IMG/VR virus record: IMGVR_UViG_3300032220_000084
Coordinates: 1-52,143 of that record
Length of the DNA: 52,143 nucleotides
Strand: one strand, 5' to 3'
From: a virus
The position numbers and the translations under genes are program-made. The notes under the pieces are model-generated. The model did no database searches. It was not told the DNA's origin and worked only from the letters and a program-made list of their open reading frames with translations. This document shows, in pieces, positions 16,135 through 22,872 of this stretch (its first letter is position 1; every line of letters starts with the position of its first letter).

Positions 16135-17031
16135 ATGTCTCTCGGCTGGGGCGACAGTACTTGGGGCGCAAACGGCTGGGGCGGCACTCTTGAAGCAACA
16201 GGGGATGAAGCAACAGGAGCCGTAGGGTCGGTCACGCCCAGTCGGACTGTTGCACTAAGTGGAGTTTTGGCTTCTGGGGCGGTTGGGACTGTTGTTGAGA
16301 CAAATAACCCAACGGAAGACGGCAATATTGCTTACGGAAACGTAGGTAATGCAGCACCTGTTCTCACAATTGCTTTAACTGGCGTAGCGGCATCTGGTGC
16401 GGTTGGCTCTGTTACCCAAGGAAAAGATTTTGTCCTGACCGGCAACTTGGCAAGTGGGGATGTCGGTACGGTTTCTCGTGGAGAAACTTCGCTGGCTTTG
16501 ACTGGTAACGTTACCAGTGGTCTGGTCGGAGTGGTTGCTGTAGACAGCAATACAGCTTTGACCGGCGATGAAGCCACTGGTGCAGTTGGTACGGTTGTTC
16601 AGAGTGCCTCGGTTGTTTTGACGGGTGTGCAGGCTTTAGGTGTTGCGGATAGAGTTATTGTCCCGCTTCCAAGCAATCAAGCAGATGGCGCAGTTGGTTC
16701 CGTTGGTTATGAACTAATCATTGAGTTGACTGGTAACGTTTCCAACGCTGCTGTTGGATCGGTTGGGGTGGCAGAAAGAACATTTGGCCTAACCGGAAAT
16801 CAGGCACAAGGATATGTTGGAACTTTAATTGCGGTCTACTGGAAAATCATTGACGATAGTCAGACGGCAAATTGGGGGACAATCTCTAACACACAAACGG
16901 CAAGTTGGTCAAATATAGATGACACGCAGGCCGCAAACTGGCAAAATATCGGCAACCCGCAGACTCCCGGCTGGTCGCAGATTGATGACACGCAAACCCC
17001 AAATTGGGAAGACATTGAGGTAACAACATGA
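16135..17031 (+). CDS. Two-type tandem-repeat virion protein
   Basis: A 298-residue protein made almost only of repeats. Residues about 20-235 hold around nine copies of an LTG-x-xAxGAVGxV unit with 20-25 residue spacing. Residues about 238-294 hold six copies of a different DDxQTxxWxxI unit of 10-11 residues. An N-terminal WGDSTWGANGWGG resembles other phage fibre-associated proteins. It is probably an extended virion protein next to the fibre. Two palindromes lie in LTGNV repeats (16503, 16731), while sibling repeats with the same peptide style lack them. Confidence 0.8.
   Translation: MSLGWGDSTWGANGWGGTLEATGDEATGAVGSVTPSRTVALSGVLASGAVGTVVETNNPTEDGNIAYGNVGNAAPVLTIALTGVAASGAVGSVTQGKDFVLTGNLASGDVGTVSRGETSLALTGNVTSGLVGVVAVDSNTALTGDEATGAVGTVVQSASVVLTGVQALGVADRVIVPLPSNQADGAVGSVGYELIIELTGNVSNAAVGSVGVAERTFGLTGNQAQGYVGTLIAVYWKIIDDSQTANWGTISNTQTASWSNIDDTQAANWQNIGNPQTPGWSQIDDTQTPNWEDIEVTT
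16503..16516. repeat. Dispersed palindrome copy (TGGTAACGTTACCA)
   Basis: Perfect palindrome, extended to 18 bp (ACTGGTAACGTTACCAGT, 16501-16518). Confidence 0.85.
16731..16744. repeat. Dispersed palindrome copy (TGGTAACGTTTCCA)
   Basis: Perfect consensus copy in a second LTGNV repeat of the same gene. Confidence 0.75.
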
Positions 17032-20000
17032 CGACAGCATATACATCACTTTTGGGCTTGGCCTTACCCGTTACCGGCGAACTGTCCGGCACTTGGGGCG
17101 ACACGGTAAATAACAGCATTACCTCGCTGCTTGATTCAGCCATTGCGGGTACTCAGACAATTACTGCTGATACCACACTGACCACAACCACGGGCGCAGC
17201 AAATCAGTCACGGCAGGCTATTCTGTTGTGTTCACCTGCTTCAGCGAACATTACGATCACAGCTCCTGCACAGTCCAAGATTTACACGGTCATCAACACC
17301 TCTGCTGTTTACACGGTAACTGTGCGTGGCGTTGGCCCGACCACGGGCGTGACTCTTGGGGTAAGCGAAAAGGCGGTTGTTGCGTGGAATGGATCTGATT
17401 TTATAAAGATCAGCAACACGGCGGGTGCTGGCACATTTACTAATTTGACTGCTACAGGTAACGTAACGCTTGGTGACGCTTCGGCTGACACGGTGACCGT
17501 AAACGGCACAACTACATTCAGTGCAAGCCCAATCATCAGCGTAACTGACAACACCAACGCTGCCCTGCGTATTACTCAGCTTGGTTCAGGTAATGCGCTG
17601 TTGGTTGAGGATTCGGCTAATCCTGATGCTACGCCGTTTGTGGTTGATGCAAGTGGCATTGTAATTCAAGGGTATACATCCGCGCTTACAGTTACAGATT
17701 ACGTGGGTGTTTCAAGAACACCCAGAATACAAGAAGCAGGACTTGGCGGGTCGTTTTCACAAGCATATATTTCAAGCTGGAGTAATTCAGACACTCAAGC
17801 CGCAGGGGTTATCTTTGGTAAAAGCAAATCGGGAACAGTAGGTACTGCTGGCGCTGTAACTAGTGGCACGGATATTGGATTTATTCAATTTAGCGGTGAT
17901 GATGGAACAACCATGATTCCCGCCGCGCTTATCCTTGCGGAAGTAGATGGCACTCCCGGCACTAACGATATGCCGGGTCGCTTGGTGTTCAGCACAACTG
18001 CTGATGGGGCAAGTACACCTACTGAGCGTGTAAGGATTACAAGTGCTGGCAAGACAGGCTTTGCCACAGCAGCCCCAGCAGCAACAGTCCATGTATCTGG
18101 CGACACCATTCTCTCCAACGTCAACGTGATTGGTGCAAGCTACGACAGTGTGTCTTTCTCTGTTACAACAGAGGAAACAGTACCAACCGACCTGTTCTTT
18201 AGCCCTGACGGGTTAAAGATGTACATTATTGGAGTAACGGGCGATGACGTAAACGAGTACAACTTGTCTACGGCTTGGGTTGTATCGTCTGCTGTGTTTG
18301 TGACCAGTTTTAGCATCTCCTCCCAAGAAACTCTCCCTCAAGGATTGTTTTTCCGTGCTGATGGGACAAAGATGTACGTTATTGGAACGGCCGTCGACAC
18401 GGTATTCCAATACACACTTAGCACACCTTGGTCTGTTGCAACAGCGTCTTACGACAGCATTTCTTTTTCTGTTGCAGGGCAAGACCTGACACCAAACGGC
18501 ATTACTTTTAGACCCAATGGCTTGTCAATGTATATGGTTGGCGGTACTAACGATAGTGTTTATCAATACACGCTGTCAACTGCTTGGAACGTATCAACAG
18601 CCACGTTTTTGCAGTCGTTTTCGGTGTCAGGACAAGAGACGACTCCAACCGGAGTAACTTTTACTAGTGACGGTTCACGGATGTTTGTTATTGGATCAGT
18701 AGGTGATGACGTTAACGTTTACAACCTAACAACACCTTGGGACATTAGCACATCAGTTTTTGTTAACGTGTTTAGCGTTTCTGCTCAAGATACAGCACCT
18801 GCGGGTATTTACATCAAGCCTGACGGCACAAAGATGTACATCATGGGTCAGGGAAACGACACCGTATACCAATACACAGTGCCAAGCATTGACATCCAAC
18901 TGACAGGCCCAACTTCTGCTGCGGCTTTGGACGTACAGCAAGACTTGACTGTCTACGGCAACACTCGGGCTTATAAAATTTCTGCTAGTAGTGTGGCTAC
19001 ATTCTCCGCTGGCACGGTGGCACTTCCTGCCATCACCACTACAGGCGACACCAACACGGGTATTTTCTTTCCTGCTGCTGACACCATTGCCTTTACTAAG
19101 GGTGGTGTTGAGTCTATGCGTATCGACTCCAGCGGTAATGTTGGAATTGGGACGTTGCCGAGTGCAAGGCTGGATGTATCTGGTAATGCAATCATCAGTG
19201 TTACTGACAACACAAATGCTGCTTTACGTATCACTCAGCTTGGAACAGGTAACGCTCTGTTGGTTGAAGATAGTACTAACCCTGATGCATCACCGTTTGT
19301 GATTGATGCAAGCGGTAATATTGTTGCTGGATATACAGCGCCCATAGCAACCGTCAGTTTTGGTGGCGGTGCAATTACGCCGCTTTTGCAAGTTCAAGGT
19401 ACTGGATTAAGTTCTTCATCTGCTGGTGTATCAAATTGGTCAGGTACAGCGGCTTCAGCATCGTCTTTTGTATTTAGTAAGTCTAACAGTGGAACAATTG
19501 GCACAAGAGGTGCGGTAGCAAGTGCGACCAACTTGGGAAGCGTTAACTTTGCTGGCGATGATGGGACTAACTTTATTGCCTCTGCATCAATTGCAGCCGC
19601 AGTAGACGGCACTCCCGGCACAAACGATATGCCCGGTCGTCTGGTGTTCAGCACAACGGCTGATGGCTCTGATACTCCTACTGAGCGTATGCGTATCAAC
19701 TCCAGCGGTAATGTGGGGATTGGTACTACAAGCCCTAGCGCAAATTTAGAAATATCAAATGCTGGTGATGCGGGTTTACGAATTACAGCAGGTAACACAA
19801 GTAGGAGTATTATTCAACTTGGGGACACTGACGATGGAAATGTAGGAGAAATTACATATTCACATTCAACTAACTCAATGGCGTTTGACACCAATGATGT
19901 AGAACGGATGCGTATCGACTCCTCTGGTAATGTGGGTATTGGTACGAGTTCGCCTACAGCAGTTCTTATGCTAAAAGCAGGAACAGCCACAGCAAGCACC

Positions 20001-20606
20001 TCGCCTTTAAAGTTTACTTCAGGCACTAACTTAACTACTGCTGAAGCGGGTTCAGTTGAATATGACGGCAATGTTTTTTATGGAACGGCTGACGTAACCT
20101 CGGGTCGTGGCTTGTGGCCTACAACTCAATACTTCCGATTGACCGCTGATGGCACAGCGATTGGCCCAACTATTGCAAACTTCTTTGGCTCTACCTCTGG
20201 CAAATCATTGGACACAAGCACCTTCTATGAAGTTGAGTACAACTTGTATTTCACAAAGACAACCGCAGGAACGGTGACGTTTACATTGACTTATGCCAAC
20301 GCTCCAATTAACTGCAATGCAGACTATGTTGGCACTCCAGTTGGGGGTGTTGGTACTGTTGGTGCGCCACAAACCGCCGCCTTGGTAAAGTCCACTGCAA
20401 CTGCAAGTGCGTTGCCTGTGACTGGCTCTTTGACGACTGGTGTCAATCACCAGTATGTGGTCAAGGCCATCTTCCAAGCAAACGCAACAACTGGCGGTAC
20501 GCTGAACTTGCAAGTGACATCTAGCGCAGGCACAGTAACGCCTTTGACTGGTAGCTACTACAAGGCCACCCGCTTGCCAGCGGCTAACACTGGAGCATTT
20601 GTTTAA
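17028..20606 (+). CDS. Tail fibre with beta-propeller-like insert
   Basis: A 1192-residue protein. The N-terminus (TTAYTSLLGLALPVTGELSG, WGDTVNNSITSLLD) is the usual anchor of phage fibres of this class. Two copies of a DNTNAALRITQLG...VEDSxNPDA...FVxDASG unit (about 173 and 725) and two of GTPGTNDMPGRLVFSTTADG show internal duplication. Residues about 370-620 are five repeats of SFSVxxQExxPxG...DGxxMYVIGxxxDxVxQYxLSTPW, a YncE-like propeller pattern. SSGNVGIGT repeats and a C-terminal beta domain follow. A role in host recognition is inferred. Confidence 0.85.
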   Translation: MTTAYTSLLGLALPVTGELSGTWGDTVNNSITSLLDSAIAGTQTITADTTLTTTTGAANQSRQAILLCSPASANITITAPAQSKIYTVINTSAVYTVTVRGVGPTTGVTLGVSEKAVVAWNGSDFIKISNTAGAGTFTNLTATGNVTLGDASADTVTVNGTTTFSASPIISVTDNTNAALRITQLGSGNALLVEDSANPDATPFVVDASGIVIQGYTSALTVTDYVGVSRTPRIQEAGLGGSFSQAYISSWSNSDTQAAGVIFGKSKSGTVGTAGAVTSGTDIGFIQFSGDDGTTMIPAALILAEVDGTPGTNDMPGRLVFSTTADGASTPTERVRITSAGKTGFATAAPAATVHVSGDTILSNVNVIGASYDSVSFSVTTEETVPTDLFFSPDGLKMYIIGVTGDDVNEYNLSTAWVVSSAVFVTSFSISSQETLPQGLFFRADGTKMYVIGTAVDTVFQYTLSTPWSVATASYDSISFSVAGQDLTPNGITFRPNGLSMYMVGGTNDSVYQYTLSTAWNVSTATFLQSFSVSGQETTPTGVTFTSDGSRMFVIGSVGDDVNVYNLTTPWDISTSVFVNVFSVSAQDTAPAGIYIKPDGTKMYIMGQGNDTVYQYTVPSIDIQLTGPTSAAALDVQQDLTVYGNTRAYKISASSVATFSAGTVALPAITTTGDTNTGIFFPAADTIAFTKGGVESMRIDSSGNVGIGTLPSARLDVSGNAIISVTDNTNAALRITQLGTGNALLVEDSTNPDASPFVIDASGNIVAGYTAPIATVSFGGGAITPLLQVQGTGLSSSSAGVSNWSGTAASASSFVFSKSNSGTIGTRGAVASATNLGSVNFAGDDGTNFIASASIAAAVDGTPGTNDMPGRLVFSTTADGSDTPTERMRINSSGNVGIGTTSPSANLEISNAGDAGLRITAGNTSRSIIQLGDTDDGNVGEITYSHSTNSMAFDTNDVERMRIDSSGNVGIGTSSPTAVLMLKAGTATASTSPLKFTSGTNLTTAEAGSVEYDGNVFYGTADVTSGRGLWPTTQYFRLTADGTAIGPTIANFFGSTSGKSLDTSTFYEVEYNLYFTKTTAGTVTFTLTYANAPINCNADYVGTPVGGVGTVGAPQTAALVKSTATASALPVTGSLTTGVNHQYVVKAIFQANATTGGTLNLQVTSSAGTVTPLTGSYYKATRLPAANTGAFV

Positions 20607-20639
20607 TTTTTAAAGGTTAAAAATAGATGAGGGGTATTC

Positions 20640-20659
20640 CCGCTGTCCCATCTCAGCGG
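20640..20659 (+). other. Stem-loop upstream of the small gene at 20677
   Basis: CCGCTG / CAGCGG, 6-bp stem with an 8-nt loop, ending 7 nt before the GGAG ribosome site. It is not followed by a T-run, so it is more likely a leader structure or RNA-stability hairpin than a terminator. Confidence 0.4.
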
Positions 20660-20676
20660 TGCTTTTGGAGAAAACC

Positions 20677-20844
20677 ATGAACGACAAGAAAATTGAATTG
20701 ACACTTGGCCTTGTGAATGCTGTTATGCAGTATTTGGGTACACGCCCCTATGCTGAAGTAGCAGACATGATCCAAGCCATTCGGGAACAAGCCATCCCCC
20801 AAGTGCCAATGCCTGAAGCCAAAGCTGAAGAAGCTGCGGAGTAA
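20677..20844 (+). CDS. Small acidic helical protein
   Basis: A 55-residue protein (MNDKKIELTLGLVNAVMQYL, then a helix and an acidic Ala/Glu-rich tail). GGAG lies 6 nt before ATG 20677. No family recognised; it opens the lysis-region gene group. Confidence 0.75.
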   Translation: MNDKKIELTLGLVNAVMQYLGTRPYAEVADMIQAIREQAIPQVPMPEAKAEEAAE

Positions 20845-20846
20845 TC

Positions 20847-21512
20847 ATTGATCCTCTCAGCATTCTTTTTGCTGCCAATGCCTGTGTTTCTGCTATCAAG
20901 CAGGGATGCAAGCTGTATAAAGACGCTAAAACGTCTTTCATGGAAGTCAAAAAGACTGTTGATGAGGTTGCTTCAGATGTCAAGGCGGTCAGAGGATTCT
21001 GGGCAAAGCTCTTTGGAAACGTTACCACCCCCCAAGCCAAGCCTGTGGCGAAAAAGGAGGCCTACGTTGCCGTTGACGAAACCCAAGTCATGGCAGACAT
21101 CGTTGTCCAGCTATCCAAATTTTTCAAACTGCAAGAACAGCTTGCCGACCACATAAGGGAAGAGGAAGAAAAGAGCAAATCAGTCTACGACCCTGACGCT
21201 AACCTTATGGAAGCCGCCCTGAAGAGGGTAATGGCACAAGACCAAATGGCGTTGTTGGAGACTGAGATCAGAGAGGCAATGGTGTACGGCGCTCCCAAAG
21301 AGATGGGGGCTTTGTACTCAAAAGTGTTTGATATGCGGGATGTTATCAAGGTAGAGCAGGACAAAGCAAGGAAGAAGCGGGATGATGAATCATGGCAACG
21401 CAGGGAAGAGGAGCGGCTCCTAAGAGAAAGGCAGGCGTATCTGCTGGCGACTATCCTATTCCTCCTATATATGTGGTTGCTCCTCGGCCTCTTGCACAGG
21501 ATTGGGAGATAG
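20847..21512 (+). CDS. Lysis-region protein with probable ATT start
   Basis: The coding frame clearly continues upstream of ATG 20940: it reads IDPLSILFAANACVSAIKQG after the ATT at 20847, like the MxDPxSxxxA start of a phage protein family. No ATG, GTG or TTG is in frame there. GGAG at 20838-20841 sits 5 nt before ATT, so an AUU start is likely; ATG 20940 would give a 190-residue form. The product is 221 residues: N-terminal hydrophobic segment, charged coiled coil, and a C-terminal membrane segment (LLATILFLLYMWLLLGLL). The 3' end overlaps the next gene by 121 nt. Confidence 0.7.
   Translation: MDPLSILFAANACVSAIKQGCKLYKDAKTSFMEVKKTVDEVASDVKAVRGFWAKLFGNVTTPQAKPVAKKEAYVAVDETQVMADIVVQLSKFFKLQEQLADHIREEEEKSKSVYDPDANLMEAALKRVMAQDQMALLETEIREAMVYGAPKEMGALYSKVFDMRDVIKVEQDKARKKRDDESWQRREEERLLRERQAYLLATILFLLYMWLLLGLLHRIGR
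21014..21027. repeat. Dispersed palindrome copy (TGGAAACGTTACCA)
   Basis: Perfect consensus copy in a lysis-region gene, read as FGNVTT. Confidence 0.8.
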
Positions 21513-21679
21513 TTGTGGGGTGGATTGCCGCTTGTGTTCTTGTAGTATTGTTACTGCCGCTGATTGGAATGTTGTACATGGATGTGCTTCAAACCAAAAA
21601 AGAAGCTCAGACGCAGATTGAAAAGATGGAAAAAACACGCAGAGAATTTGAACAACAGAAACGCAAGGAAGAAAAATGA
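21392..21679 (+). CDS. Membrane and coiled-coil protein, spanin-like shape
   Basis: A 95-residue protein: basic N-terminus, one membrane segment (IVVGWIAACVLVVLLLPLIGML, about 43-64), then a Lys/Glu coiled coil to the end. This is the shape of an inner-membrane spanin or similar lysis accessory, but no sequence signature proves it. Its first 121 nt overlap the previous gene in another frame; a downstream start would shorten the overlap. Confidence 0.65.
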   Translation: MATQGRGAAPKRKAGVSAGDYPIPPIYVVAPRPLAQDWEIVVGWIAACVLVVLLLPLIGMLYMDVLQTKKEAQTQIEKMEKTRREFEQQKRKEEK

Positions 21680-22023
21680 GTGAAGAAAAAATTCAAGCAA
21701 TGGAAACCAAAAGCGCTTTGGTTGAAAAAATCACATTTGCTTTGTTGCCTCTTTTGTTTTCGTGCGTGGTTTACCTTATGTCTGCATTGTCCAATTTATC
21801 GCATGAAGTGACCATCCTAAACAGCAAAATAAGCTTGGTTGTGACTTCTGACAACAAGCAAGCCAGCAACACGGGCGCTGAATTGGCAAGAGAAAAGTTG
21901 CGTCAAGACTTGGAAAAAGAAATCCAAAAGAACCGTGATGACATTCAAGTCAACCGTTTGCACATTGCCATCTTGGAAGACAGGGCGGGAATGAAGCCTA
22001 CATTCAAAAAGGAAGATAAATGA
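21676..22023 (+). CDS. Membrane and coiled-coil protein of the lysis cassette
   Basis: A 115-residue protein with one membrane segment (ITFALLPLLFSCVVYLMSAL, about 17-36) and a coiled coil with NRDDIQVNRLHIAILEDR. Start and stop both overlap their neighbours by ATGA. The place directly before the holin supports a lysis accessory or spanin-like role (inferred). Confidence 0.75.
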   Translation: MSEEKIQAMETKSALVEKITFALLPLLFSCVVYLMSALSNLSHEVTILNSKISLVVTSDNKQASNTGAELAREKLRQDLEKEIQKNRDDIQVNRLHIAILEDRAGMKPTFKKEDK

Positions 22024-22532
22024 TTCCAATAGTCGCATCCCTCCTTGGCAGCCTTGCCCAAAACGGGTTGACGCTACTCTCCAGCGCCATCCAAGCCAAA
22101 GGCAAAGAGGTGGTAGAGAAAACGCTTGGCGTAAAGATTCCTGACGACCCGACACCTGAAGATGTCAGCAATCTGCGCCAACTTCAGTACGAACACGAAG
22201 AGCGCCTGCTTGAGTTAGGTATTGAGAAGGCCAAGATGGAGCTGGAAGAGATGAAGGTGTTGGCGGCAGCAGCGCAGAACGAAGATAACAACGTCACAGA
22301 CCGCTGGCAGTCGGACATGAACAGCGATTCTTGGTTGTCCAAAAACATCCGACCCATGAGCCTGATTGCCATTTTCTTTGGTTACTTCCTGTTTGCCATG
22401 ATGAGCGCCTTTGGCCTGAATGCCAATGAATCCTACGTCCAGTTGCTTGGCCAGTGGGGGATGCTCATTATGGGTGCGTACTTTGGCGGCAGAACCATAG
22501 AAAAACTAGCCGAAATGAAAGGCAGAAAATGA
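22020..22532 (+). CDS. Holin (three-TM, GTA-type)
   Basis: A 170-residue protein with an N-terminal hydrophobic helix, a long charged helix with TDRWQSDMNSDSWLSKNIRP, then two membrane segments (SLIAIFFGYFLFAMMSAFGL and LGQWGMLIMGAYFGG). This order matches the holin family first named in gene-transfer agents. It would permeabilise the inner membrane to release the endolysin. The ATG overlaps the previous stop; the endolysin follows with a 4-nt overlap. Confidence 0.85.
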   Translation: MIPIVASLLGSLAQNGLTLLSSAIQAKGKEVVEKTLGVKIPDDPTPEDVSNLRQLQYEHEERLLELGIEKAKMELEEMKVLAAAAQNEDNNVTDRWQSDMNSDSWLSKNIRPMSLIAIFFGYFLFAMMSAFGLNANESYVQLLGQWGMLIMGAYFGGRTIEKLAEMKGRK

Positions 22533-22870
22533 TTTTAAACACAGAACAAGCTGCGTTTTTGCTGGACACTTGTAAGCTAATCCAGTACGCTACAGACCAA
22601 GGATTCGTGGTGACCGGCGGGGAACTTGCCCGTACCCCCGAACAGCAAGCCATTTACTTCAAGACAGGGCGGTCTAAGACCATGAATTCCATTCATCTAA
22701 AGCGCTGCGCCATAGACTTGAACTTCTTCAAGGATGGAAAGATTATTTGGGACAAAACAATTCTTGCCCCGCTGGGTGCGTATTGGGAGACTCTACATCC
22801 AAAGAACCGCTGGGGCGGTAACTTTAAGTCTCTTGTTGATTGCCCTCATTTTGAGCGCAATGTAGGTTAA
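22529..22870 (+). CDS. Endolysin, M15-family peptidase
   Basis: A 113-residue Zn peptidase. SIHLKRCAIDLNFF gives ligands His 56 and Asp 63, and CPHFE gives His 107; the GGELARTPEQQA and RWGGNF segments are typical of M15C/VanY-like phage endolysins that cut peptide bonds of peptidoglycan. ATG 22529 is used; the frame extends upstream inside the holin without a better start. No signal peptide, so export depends on the holin. Confidence 0.9.
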   Translation: MILNTEQAAFLLDTCKLIQYATDQGFVVTGGELARTPEQQAIYFKTGRSKTMNSIHLKRCAIDLNFFKDGKIIWDKTILAPLGAYWETLHPKNRWGGNFKSLVDCPHFERNVG

Positions 22871-22872
22871 AA

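Noticed and set aside
20848-21156. 102-codon frame starting TTG 20848
   Set aside because: Basic, low-quality product; the frame starting at ATT 20847 carries the family-like sequence.
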